This document shows positions 26,438 to 37,994 of a stretch of DNA of 64,000 nt, piece after piece (the first letter of the stretch is position 1; every line of letters begins with the position of its first letter). The DNA lies in the NCBI RefSeq assembly GCF_001659605.2, contig NC_035174.2, positions 5,520,389-5,584,388 on the forward strand, in the 5' to 3' direction. The translations under genes and the position numbers were made by a program. The notes below the pieces were generated by a model. That model did no database searches and was not told where the DNA came from. It was given only the letters and a program-made list of their open reading frames with translations. This DNA comes from Manihot esculenta (lineage: Eukaryota > Streptophyta > Magnoliopsida > Malpighiales > Euphorbiaceae).

Positions 26438-28237
26438 GAAAATGATTTCGCGGAATTTTCAGTTTGGGAACTTGGGCCAGTATGAAGAAGAAAGGCAGAG
26501 GGAGGCTACCTTTTAACTCATTTTTTAATTGAGGACCTCATCCACGTGGCATGGGGGTTATGTTCTCCTGTATAAGGGTATACCATAATTAACATGAACG
26601 CACCTTTAATTGGAGAAGAGAACAAAAATGTCTCCTTTTTGCATAACGTGGCAGTATTTATTGGCTAGTATGGAATGAATATGCAATGGTGGGTGCTTAA
26701 GATTTTTGCTCTTGGTCGCTACGCCTACGAGGGAGAGAGAATTTCGAGCAAATCATGTTGTTTTTTAGTTGAGATATGTGAATGTTGCTACGCGACCATA
26801 TGCATTTGAGGCAATGGGCGTGAAATCTAGCAAGTCCAATGTTGTAATAGCTGGAGAAGCCATTGTTTTATTTTCTGCTGTGAAAATAAAGAAACAGAAA
26901 CTATTATTATTATTTATTTGAAAATAATGAGAGGATAATATGAAGATTTGAGATGCTTCTCTCCTCTGATACTTCGATTTAACAGAAACTTTGATAAAGA
27001 AATATTGAGTTGGACAAATTCAAAATCAAAGAACAAAACTTTTGATTAACAACACCATAAAGCTTAAGCTAAGCTAGCAAAAGGAAATACAGACAAAACA
27101 AATTAAAGCAAGCAATTGCAGTGAACAAAAGCGAAATTATTTAGGATTTCTTTATGGGTGAAGCTTAAGCTAAGCTAGCAAAAGGAAATACAGACAAAAC
27201 AAATTAGAGCAAGCAATTGCAGTGAACAAAAGCGAAATTATTTAGGATTTCTTTATGGGTGGGGTTTCTTTTAAGGCTAAAAGCAGCAAGGCACAAATTT
27301 GTCTCCCAACTTTTATCTTTTCTTAGTGCGATCGCATTCCTTACAATGCTTGATGTCCATAAGAAGAAGAAACCTATCACCCATCTAATAGTGGGATCTG
27401 GCTTCTCTATCTCTGCTCATTGCCAATACCCTCCTTGATTTTGTGTGGATATAATACCTAATAACGCACAAGAAATTCAAAAGCATAAAGTAGCTTTCTT
27501 TTTTGCTTCGCAGCTACACTGCTTTGGCTAATTGTAGCCTTAAATAACAAAAAGAAACAGCCAGCAAGTCTTTTGCTTTTGAACTTTTGACGCCAGCAGA
27601 AATTTAAGTGTCTACTTTTCTCTGAAAAGAAAGCCTTTAAGCCAGGAATTGCATAGTGACATAGTGATGTCCATTTCTTTTCCTAAACATAAATTGGCAA
27701 TGCCATCCAGCAGTCAATGATCATGCACACTAGCATCTAAACCAGTAAAACATAATCTGGTAAGAAAAGTCTCATACTCATTCAATTACCACGTATGCTT
27801 ACATTGCGGAAGCAACGCATTAAAATAGCAACTCATAAACATAATGGACATTACAATTGTGGGTGGAAGCATTAAGCTACAAAGACAAGAAATTATTATG
27901 AGCACATGAAGAAGATGGGTAACCAGGAATCTGATAGCATTCCCACAACTAAAAGAAAAAAACAGATGACTAGCATTTCATATGCACTAAATCATGTTTA
28001 TTAGTTTGGTTAATTAACAAAGAAGATTACAACATAAGTAACGAATTTCTATATGAAACTATGACAGGCATACAAGGAAAAATGCCTCCCATAAAAATAA
28101 AATAAAATACTATAAATACAAAGGCTTAGAAAGTGCTATAAAACACCTGCATTTTTCAACACACAATATACACAGGTATTCTCCTCACTATCAGATGCTT
28201 TACCTCTAGTTGTGTCGGAGTGGATACAAAAAGAGGC
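26438..28237. other. Intergenic region between CASP-like and EXECUTER genes
   Basis: Contains the presumed CASP-like promoter (26440 onward), a 101-bp tandem duplication (27060-27261) and the 3' untranslated flank of the EXECUTER gene near 28000-28237. No coding exon is recognised. Confidence 0.45.
27060..27261. repeat. Tandem duplication of a 101-bp unit
   Basis: AGCTTAAGCTAAGCTAGCAA begins at 27061 and again at 27162, with the following sequence to TTTATGGGTG repeated. I see a single base difference (AATTAAAGC versus AATTAGAGC), so the duplication looks recent. No ORF is involved. Confidence 0.9.
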
Positions 28238-29325
28238 TTAGTCTGGTAGTTTCAACCGGCTAAACAACACCAGGAAACTTTGCTCGGGAATAACATAAAG
28301 GAAACCAAGATCTGCACCTTTGACATATGGTCCAATGCCCTAAATAAATGAAAATAAAAATAAATTTAGCCTGGGAATATGAAATGATAAGCTACTTAGT
28401 GAAATGCTAGAATATGGGGAGGAAAAAGGGGAAAAAAATGCTAGCAGACATCTTGAAAAATTTTGTTACCTTCCCATTGAGTTGGAGAAGTTCACCATCA
28501 ACCCATTGTGGATTTCGAAACCCAAATTCTGCTATTCTTCCTTGACCTTTGTAACTTGAAACCTGGATAAAATAGCATTTTTACAAACCATTGCATGCAC
28601 CTTTAAGATACAAGTTATAAGGTGACCAAAATGATGCAGCCAACAGGTAATTTTAAAACTCAAATGCAACTAAACTTGCACAACTAACATATTCATATGC
28701 AGGGCTTTTTGCAAAATAAAGTGAAAAAAATAATATATTTCTTAAATCCTGATTTGTGAAAAAATATTTCCCAGATCAAGGTGAATCAGAACTCTACCGC
28801 ACTTTATAAGTGCGGTAGACTCTTCTGCACTTATAAAATGCGGTAAAGAGCCGTTGAACCAAAATTAAAATTTTTTTAAATAAAAAAAATTCTACCGTAC
28901 TTCAAAAGTGCGGTAGAATTATATTTAAATTTATCTTAAAATATTAAAATTCTACCGCAAACTACAAGTGCGGTAGAATGTATCAATTTCTCAATTTACG
29001 TATTACCGCACTTTAAAAAGTGCGGTAATACGTAGGGTTTGTTTAATTTGTTTAATATATATTATATTAAGGGAAAATTACTTTTTAGTCCCTCAGGTTT
29101 AACGTAATTAACACTTCCGTCCCTCTATTTTGGCGACCCAACACTTAAGTCCCTCACTTTCTCTTTCGTCCAATTTCGCAGTCCTTCCGTTCATTTAAAC
29201 CGTTTGGTCAAAGAGTCAAAAGTGAGAGGTGATAATTTTTTCCAAAAATACCCTTCTCTTAATGTGAAATTCCTTTTTTTTTTTCTCTTTCATGCTTTCT
29301 CCCGTTGAAGAAGAAGAAGAAGAAG

Positions 29326-29356
<31 letters not shown>

Positions 29357-29527
29357 TGCTGGGTAGGAAGAAGAAGAAAAAGTTGCTGGGTAGGAAGAAG
29401 AAGAAGAAGAAGAAGAAGAAGAAAGATTTGCTGGGTAGGAGGAAGAAGAAGAAGAAGAAAAAGTTGCTGGGTAGGAGGAATAAGAAGAAGAAGAAGAAGA
29501 AGAAGAAAGAAGAAGAAGAAGAAGAAG

Positions 29528-29558
<31 letters not shown>

Positions 29559-31678
29559 TGCTGGGTAGGAAGAAGAAGAAGAAGAAGAAGAAGAAGAAGA
29601 AGAAGAAGAAGAAGAAAAAGTTGCTGGGTAGGAGGAAGAAGAAGAAGAAGAAGAAGAAGAAAGAAGAAGAAGAAGAAGAAGAAGAAGAAGAAGAAGAAAG
29701 ATTTGCTGGGTAGGAGGAAGAAGAAGAAGAAGAAAAAGTTGCTGGGTAGGAGGAAGAAGAAGAAGAAGAAGAAGAAGAAGAAGAAGAAGAAGAGGATTAA
29801 TTTTGTCAATTCACGTGTCCCAAACGGCTATTTTGAACGGAAGGACTGCGAAATTGGACGGAAGAGAAAGTGAGGGACTTAAGTGTTGGGTCGCCAAAAT
29901 AGAGGGACAGAAGTGTTAATTACGTTAAACCTGAGGGACTACAAAGTAATTTTCCCTTATATTAATTTTATTTATTTATTTATATATGAAATTTATAGAT
30001 AATTATAAAAATTATATTAATATTAATTATTTAATATAATTAAAATTTAATATAATAATGATCATATATAAATTTATTTTAATAATTAAAATTATATATA
30101 TATAACATTATAATTATATTTATTTAAATATAATATCATAATTATATTTATTTTAAAAATAATATCATATATTTTATATTTATTTATAGAATTTATTATT
30201 TTTATTAGAATTATATTTATAAATAAATAAATAAAATATTTAAGAATTATAAAAATTTAAAAAAATACATATAAATAATTAAAATTGTGGAATGTAATAA
30301 AAATAAAAACAATATAATTACAAATGATAAAATAAAAAAAATAATGCTAATGACATTCTAAATGTGGCACGGGCCACATTGACGTCCTCTTCGTTCATGT
30401 AGATGTCGAGTTCTATATGGCCGGCGATCACTACTTGTACTCTCACCTTCAGTAGTAGCAGGATTAATATTAAGATCAGGAGCCACCGAACTCGAATTTT
30501 GTGTTGCAGTATAATGCAATGGTAAATAGATATTATCATATGCAAAAGTGGAGTACTACTGCCCGGATGATATGTATTGTACAAATATAATTTTAATAAA
30601 TAAATATAAAATATAATTCTAATAAAAATAATAAATTCTATAAATAAATATAAAATATGTGATATTTTTAAAATAAATATAATTATGATATTATATTTAA
30701 ATAAATATAATTATAATGTTATATATATAATTTTAATTATTAAAATAAATTTATATATGATCATTATTATATTAAATTTTAATTATATTAAATGATCATT
30801 ATTATATTAAATTTTAATTATATTAAATAATTAATATTAATATAATTTTTATAATTATCTATAAATTTTATATATAAATAAATAAATAAAATTAATATAA
30901 TATATATTAAATAAATTAAACAAACTCTATGTATTACCGCACTTTAAAAGTGCGGTAATACGTAAATTGAGAAATTGATACATTCTACCGCATTTTTAGT
31001 TTGCGGTAGAATTCTAATTTTTTAAAATAAATTTAAATACAATTTTACCGCAATTTTGAAGTGCGGTAGAATTTTTTTTATTTAAAAAAATTTTAATTTT
31101 GGTTCAACGGCTCTTTACCGAATTTTATAAGTGCGGAAGAGCCTACCGCACTTTAGATCCCTGATCCACCCTGATCTGAGAAATATTTTTTCGCAAACCA
31201 AGATTTAAGAAATATATTATTTTTTTCACTTTATTTTGCAAAAAGCCCTCGTATGCATAGCACATGTGACTAGGAATATGAGGTCGAATTTCATGCCTTA
31301 TTTGCTTCGTTCACGTTTCTGAGCAAGCATAAATGCAAATTCACAGTAAATTATGGTTAAAAAGCAAAAAGCTGAATACAGAAAAACACAGAGACAAACA
31401 AAAGATCCCCTGGCTGAGTTTATGATTATATTCACAGAAAGTGAATCACATTTGTATCCACTTTGTAAGAGTTGTAAGATTTCTTAGAGGTGATTTGAAG
31501 TTTTCTGGTAGTTTTTCATGAGAGTTATCCAGTCAAGGTGGAGATTTTCACAAGGAACTACTTGTTTATGTAACTACTTTATTAGCACAAGGCCTATTAT
31601 CTGTGGAAGTTTTAGCACAAGAAGAGCAAGAGACCAGGTCACTATGAAAAAAAAAACAAACACAATAGTTGACACACA

Positions 31679-31715
<37 letters not shown>

Positions 31716-34700
31716 CATGATGCATGTGAAAAGTATAGTTACCACTCCTAATTCATCTGGATACATTCCACGGTTAGAAGTGCGACTTCCTCTCCCAATT
31801 TTGGCACGAAATGTTACCTAAATATCACAATGTTATATTTGTTTATATGAATCACTTCATGAACAATTTAAGTGAGCAGCACAAATTTGTATGATGCAGA
31901 CCTGGCCAGAAGGAACATTGAGATCCCCTGTTAGTTTCACCGCCTCTACATACTCGAAGAACTCCACATCTGAGGACTTGTCATCCACACCATTCCAATG
32001 ACCAAATTTACGCCTCAATTGTACTACCTCTGTCCCATAAGGGCCAAAAGCACCAACATACAGGCCTACACCAACCAGCACGTTATACCATCAATATTAT
32101 ATCTTCTATCCAATTACATCAGGGATAAACCAATGCACAATGAACGTGAGGGTCAGAGTATATCTAGGAAAGTGGGAAAGAACTGTAAACTGACTGACCA
32201 TCAAATGGATCAAAATTATTGTTGGATGTGATAATTCTACTGAAATTTGTATACTTGGATAATCGGCTTTGCTTCTGAGCTTGACTAACAGCAAGTTTGA
32301 CAATTTCACGCACATCTTTTGAAACCTGACATAAATAAATGATTAAGCAACTTGTTGGTGAGAGAAACATATACTTGAAAAAAAGTAGCAGGAAGGCATG
32401 CCCAACTTTCAGGGACCAAAGTTTGAACAGTGACCAACCGCGGTAAAGATGTTAACATACACTTAGTCACCAGATTTTGATTATAAACCAAACAAGTTTA
32501 AATTTCATCCCCTAAGAAACTAAGAAATTAAATGACATGGTAGTTTTTCCAGTTGGACATCATAAATGAAAATAAGGGGTCTGACAATAACCATATTCCA
32601 TTTGAAGTGTGTTCTAAAATATTAAATGGGAGATGAAAAATAAATTAAATCGACTTCCTGAATATGGCGCACTGACACTAAATTAAACTTTCATCTTTGA
32701 TGTATCTTTGTCAAAAAAAATCAAACACACACACACCTACCTTTGAAGAAACTTTATCAGCACTCCAAAATGCCTTTGCAACGTCTGGAGGCATCAGCTC
32801 AGAAACACCTTTAGCTGCTATAGCTGCAACCTTTATCCTGGATGCTTTGCTTTCTTTACTGTCATAATCTAGACTTTTCTCAGGAATATGCAGTACAAAA
32901 GAATCTCTCTCCATATCATTAAGATGGGCTGGCAAACGCACGTACTCATCCTTATTAGGACTGTCCTCATCATTATGCACAACTCCACCAATAAAAAGCT
33001 TCATATCTAAATCTTTTGCATCTTCTGAGGGATCACTACCGCCTTCTAGGGAAACTCCATCAGGCTGAATCTCTTCCAACTTACCAGTTTCATCTTCTGA
33101 ATTCTCAATAGAAGTTGTCTTCTCTTCATCTTCTTGCATCAGTTGCTTCACTGGATCGTTATCCTCTATCACTTCCTCAGTAGCATTAACGTTCATGACT
33201 TTTATTTTCAGTCCTGGAATCTTATCTTTCAGAAAGTTTATCACACTTTTTATCCCTTCCTCAGTTGCCCCCTCAATATTTATGCCTTTCTCCTCACTTT
33301 TCTCTGCCTTGACTTCATTTCTCTGGACATCTATCGCAGAAGCCCTCTCAACTTCAGCAGCAGATGGACTTTTACCAGTAGAAGGTGAACCTGTGGAGTT
33401 TGTAGAAACTCCTTTAGCTCGCCGCAGATATACAACCTGTCAAGTGTCAACAGAAGCAACATTAAAACAACTCACATAACAATAGAAAATTTGGGAGGAA
33501 CAGAAATTCTAGAAAAGAAAATCCTCGAGTGATGCTACAAGGAAGGGGGACTAAGAACGGTCAGAAAAAATATTATATCTAAAGTTAATAATATTAGAAC
33601 CCGATCAGATCTTTGCAGCTGGAAATTCTCACTATATGCTTTGTGAATTTCATATTATGTTTATATGCACTCATTGATTGACAACAGAAGTATTTCAAAT
33701 GTGTGTACACATATACATCCAACATGGGGAAAGGACAGGTGCAGAGTGGATGTTGGTTGCTTGTCTATAATTGGTTGAACGCTAGCTGTTCTTCTGTACA
33801 TACCCACTGTTACAAGTCAACAAAAAGAAAAAAGGTGCTATGCAAAACTCTAGAAGTGATTTCTACTTTCTGCTTTAGAGTGTTGGTAGCAAGAAACAAG
33901 AAAAAGAAGGAAAGGAAACAGAGTAATAAGAACTGACTAAAAAAGCCCTCAATTAACAATTTAACATACAAATGAATTAATCGCATCATAATAAATATTG
34001 GAAGACATTCTCCAAACTGAGGGCAGATATTAAACTAAAACTATATGGTCCTAAATAAAATGAATATGAGTTAAATCAATCACACAAATGTACCAACCAA
34101 GACAAATTAAATGCATAATCTGAAATCTACCTAACTTTGTCCTTCAACCCTCATGAATTTCCTTTGTACGTCATAACAGGAAAACTTAAATGAGCTACAA
34201 CCTAAAAAGTGTTTGAGGCTTACCTGCATAACATATCTTTCTTCTGCATCTTTAACCACAAAAATTTCAAACAACGGAGTTCCAGGAGATGCAGTAACCA
34301 ACTGCCTGCAGCAAACAGTATTTATCATCACTTGCCACTGAATCGGTCAACAATAAAAGGCCATGAAGATTCTCTCACCTTGGACTGTAACTCCTGCCAA
34401 TAAACCTGCCCACTCCAGGAGTTATTCTTACCAGTCTACCAAAGGGATCATCAGAATCTGTTGAGTAGCCCACCCACCACCCTACCTGTTAACAGAAAAA
34501 TAAAAAATTTGATCAGAACTTCAAAACCTAGAATAAAGTAGTGCATTTTTGGTATAATAATCTTTTGAATGAACTTATACAAGTGTATCAGTAATACTAC
34601 CAGCAATAATCATGGTTTCCTTAAGTTTTGGTAAAAGTGCAAGAAAATTCAAAGTAACTTCTATGCTAATCCAACAAGTTTCCACTTTCTGTGTCAATTG

Positions 34701-36324
34701 AATAGAGGTCAAGTTGCACAATACATGCTTTAACCATATAGAAAAATAGTTTATTGGCAAGAATGCTGGGCAAAAAACAGTTGATATGCACTGGAAGCTC
34801 ACAAAAAGAACTTCTTAGTTATTGGTTAAACATAAATATAAAGAAAAGTTGTGCCTATTGAAAAAGGAGTCAAGTTGTGGGCCAAATTGGAATCACAAAA
34901 CCTTATCAAACCTGCAACTCTAATCTCAATTGTGGGGCTTATTCATCCTGTGCTATATATTTGATCTTTGACTTTCTGCCTTACTGGCCAAGAAAGCAAA
35001 TCAAGAAACTTCAAAGAAGGTAACAGTTAAATGGAAAAATAAGATCATAGCGACTAAGAGCTGAGCTGATTACCAATCCACTGCCAGTATATTTACACAA
35101 TCTTGAAGCATCATGGTACCGTTCTTCATCTATTGCATTCTGCAGATTAAACAAAGGTCAGATTCATGCAAGTACAAGGAGGACTTAAACAAATTTCTAG
35201 ATCACACTTTTAGGCACTCTAACCTGCAACTCAGACATGATTTCAGCAACATTATCCCTGGAAGTAGCTTCTGCAATGGCCGTTTTCAATTTTGCAGCTT
35301 CTTGGAAATCTTCGTTCTCAATTGCATCTTCAAGTTGGAACTGTAATCAGCATTTCATTAGTAAAAAAGAAAATGCAACACAATAGGTTATGCAACTTGC
35401 TCTTGAACTTAGCTAAGATAAATTGACCTCAATGATAAAATCTAATATTCACGATTCCTTAAGCAGGTATAATTCTTGTTTAGTTGTTCGACTGAAACAA
35501 GTACTGAAATTGTCAAAAGCTAATTAATTTGCAGGTTTCAAAATATACTGAAATATATGGTCAGTCAAAGTGGATAAATTACACTGATATTGACTCAACG
35601 AAGATATGTACTTTTCAACCGCAGATAATCAAAACCCTTTCATTTTCTTTAGGCGTTAAAGGTCAAACCATATAAAACTTACTACTAAGCCTCCCTCTTC
35701 TTTAAAAGAATAACAGTAATAATAAAACTTGAAACTTCCATGTATAGGCGATAATATTCAGGCAATTGCATAGCAGTAGGAAAAGCCAAATTTCTCTTTG
35801 GCTAAAAGAAATAATAATAAACCGGCAAAAAGGAAGAAATTATATCCCAATTTCTGTCTGGATGAAGAATATTCCCAGGAGAAGGAGGGAAAAAAAAAAA
35901 AAAGAGTAAAGAGAACACATAATTAAAAGAAACAATTCAAATAAAAAAACAAAACAAAAATAGATACCTTGAGTACAGAGGCAAAACTCTCAGCTTGTTC
36001 AATCTCAGAGAAATGGCGACTCCATCTATTCCAATCCCAGTCCAAGGAAGAACTGGCAGAACCACTAATGTTATTGTTAGCGTTGTTGTTAGTGTTACTA
36101 CAACTGCAGCAATGGAAGTTAGAGTTCACGCGGTTCTTATTTGAAAAGAAAGAAGGCATCTTGTTCTTATTAGTGCGATAATCGAGAAGAGGAGTGAAGC
36201 CCCAACCGTAAACAAAGCTGAAATTGTTGGATTTCTTGGCTGAGAAATCTAAGCAACAAAAGGAAGTGAGGTGGGGCAAAGTGGAGGCAGCTTGCCCCAT
36301 TCCCCACATATTTGGCGCTGTCAT
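28238..36324 (-). CDS. EXECUTER-type chloroplast singlet-oxygen sensor (EX1/EX2-like)
   Basis: EXECUTER proteins sit in the plastid near grana margins and relay singlet-oxygen signals to the nucleus. Eleven coding exons join in frame to 661 residues: 36324-35968, 35340-35224, 35139-35074, 34485-34379, 34305-34224, 33436-32741, 32325-32199, 32065-31902, 31817-31743, 28562-28470 and 28339-28238. Residues 1-119 are a Ser/Asn/Cys-rich, probably transit-peptide-containing leader. Residues 120-158 form the UVR-type helix ([18 protein letters not shown]). An acidic central region follows (exon 6), then the DUF3506 region including [20 protein letters not shown]. The C-terminus runs [20 protein letters not shown] to [11 protein letters not shown]. 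Trp617 may be the counterpart of the singlet-oxygen-sensitive Trp of Arabidopsis EX1. Intron 9 (31742-28563, 3,180 bp) contains nested transposons. EX1 versus EX2 is undecided. Confidence 0.93.
29071..29956. mobile_element. Inner Mutator-like element (886 bp) nested in the outer MULE
   Basis: Terminal inverted repeats of roughly 125-140 bp start GGGAAAATTACTTTTTAGTC at 29071 and, in complement, end at 29956, with only a few mismatches over the first 120 bp. A perfect 9-bp target duplication TTATATTAA lies at 29062-29070 and 29957-29965. The interior is almost entirely an interrupted GAA triplet array. There is no transposase. The insertion is inside the left arm of the outer element, so it came later. 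Confidence 0.88.
29305..29794. repeat. Interrupted (GAA/TTC)n triplet array with TTGCTGGGTAGGA spacers
   Basis: About 490 bp of nearly pure purine on the plus strand. GAA runs are separated by about eight near-identical copies of TTGCTGGGTAGGA (near 29358, 29382, 29428, 29463, 29558, 29621, 29702 and 29737). On the EXECUTER sense strand this reads TTC. The apparent ORFs across it (poly-Leu/Ser/Phe or poly-Lys/Glu) are repeat artefacts. Confidence 0.95.
30355..30570. other. Unique core of the outer MULE, possible captured fragment
   Basis: About 215 bp of clearly higher GC between the AT-rich inverted arms. On the minus strand one frame is open for about 68 codons (about 30568-30362) and reads through hydrophilic sequence such as [18 protein letters not shown] before a stop. 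MULEs often pick up host gene pieces, so a captured or domesticated fragment is possible. I do not recognise the protein. Confidence 0.35.
31672..31715. repeat. Compound (CA)n(GA)n microsatellite
   Basis: Twelve CA/AC dinucleotides followed by ten GA dinucleotides, lying 28-70 bp inside EXECUTER intron 9 on the donor side of exon 9. On the sense strand it is a CT then GT tract. Confidence 0.95.
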
Positions 36325-37994
36325 CCTTCTCTCCAGCCAAAGGGTTTCTCAGTCTGGTATGGTAAGAGTGGTTTGAGGAAGAGTGGCTTTTCTGATTGAG
36401 GAAAAATATATATATTATATTCGGAGGATAAAACTTTCCAGTGGCCAAGTGGAAGAATATCCAGTTGCCTAATTTTATTTTATTAATTTTTTATACAAGT
36501 CGCTGCAGTCAGAACCCGACCAGCAGTCGATCTTAAACCCTAAATTAAATTACTTTAAGATAAAAATTAAAAAAAAAAAATTCAATTTGCATTAATTATA
36601 ATAGAACTAATTAAATACTAGTATAAATCAGAATTTAATTGAAATAAACAGACTCGGTTTCCAATTAGCTTTTTCTTTTGGACTGTTTTCAATTGATGGA
36701 CCTATTCTGACCTGATTATCTTATTGTAATTTTTTTAGTAGCAATGTTGCAGCTATATAATTCAATTTTCTTTGCAAGACTTATATTGTAAAATATTTTT
36801 GAGTAATCTATAATTAATATACTTTCATTTTTTTAAAATAAAACTTTAATAAATTATATCTCACTTTCATTTAAAAAAATAATTTCTTTATTTCTTTATT
36901 TATCATCACTATCTAATATATATTGAGACAAGAAAATTCATCACATTTAATAATAGTTTAAGAATATGAATTATTTTATTTTTTAATGACAATATAAATA
37001 GAGAATGATAGTTTAAATAAATAAAATTTTTTAAATGTATAAATTACATTTTTTAACCTATTCTAAAAATTAAAGCATGTCTTTATCAGCCTAGAGCAGT
37101 ATGAAAGTCTGAAGGATAAAGTGAATTCTCAATCCCATTGTTAAAGAACCATAATTTGAATGGAAAGTCTGAGGGCCGAAATCTAAAAGAGTCAAACTTG
37201 CAAGTGCAAAAGAATGGATGGTTGATTCTTTTTTCACAGAACTAAAATGAGCGGCCAAAACTTATTAAACGGACACCATATGTTTGTTATTTTGATTTGC
37301 AACGTCTCAGCTCTCTAAACTGCCTCATTTTGGTTTTGATGACGGACTTCTTTTTTTTTTTTAAAAGCAATGATGACTCCCTTCTAACACCATAAAAATT
37401 AAAATCTCATATATAAAAAACATGTGGATTTTATATTATTAATGGGCTTTCCACTAATCGTAGAACAATGTTGATTCCGTGGCTACCATTGCCGGAGACC
37501 TTTCGGACCACCCTCTTAGTGGTCTATGAATAAATACCAGGTCATCACTGATCCTCTGCGATACTGAGAGCTGGACGGCAGACAATACTAGTAGCAACCA
37601 CCGATCCTTCAATCAATTTCTTCACTCCTGCAAAATGCCACATAAATGATATTTCTCAATGCAGACTCCAAAATCTCTCTTGCCCCGACTATAACAGCAA
37701 ATCTTACCAATTTAACCATAACTGTACAAGATAACTGCTGGAGAATGATTTTTCTTTTCATGTAAGTGCAAAATCAGTACAATGATTAGACGTCCATGGA
37801 CAAACATGACTTGGACTTACAGTCCATTGGCCAAAAAGGGAAAAAAGTATACACATGTCTCGTTAATGTTTCTGTTCATATGCCTTAGATGAATGAGTTA
37901 TATTTTCATTATAAGGAGAGAACCAGCCAGTACAACCAGCAATCATCGTCAACAAGTATTCTTTCTTGTACAAGGTCAGAAACTGGTTAAGGAT
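36325..37994. other. Intergenic region between EXECUTER and SIS3-like genes
   Basis: Holds the EXECUTER promoter (from 36325) and the 3' flank of the SIS3-like gene (below 37995). The middle is AT-rich. No coding exon or mobile element is recognised. Confidence 0.45.

Larger units (their letters stand above)
28702..31248. mobile_element. Outer Mutator-like (MULE) foldback element in EXECUTER intron 9
   Basis: The ends GGGCTTTTTGCAAAATAAAG and its complement at 31229-31248 start long inverted arms: 28702-29070 continues past the inner insertion to about 30230, facing about 30600-31248. Direct flanks TCATATGCA (28693-28701) and TCGTATGCA (31249-31257) form a 9-bp target-site duplication with one mismatch, as expected for Mutator-like elements. 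No transposase is present, so it is non-autonomous. A less AT-rich centre (about 30355-30570) differs from the arms. The arms carry several short hairpins built on TACCGCACTT. It interrupts only intron sequence. Confidence 0.82.

Noticed and set aside
29216..29809. Long open frames rich in Leu/Ser/Phe or Lys/Glu
   Set aside because: They are translations of the GAA/TTC triplet array and its spacers; no real protein features.
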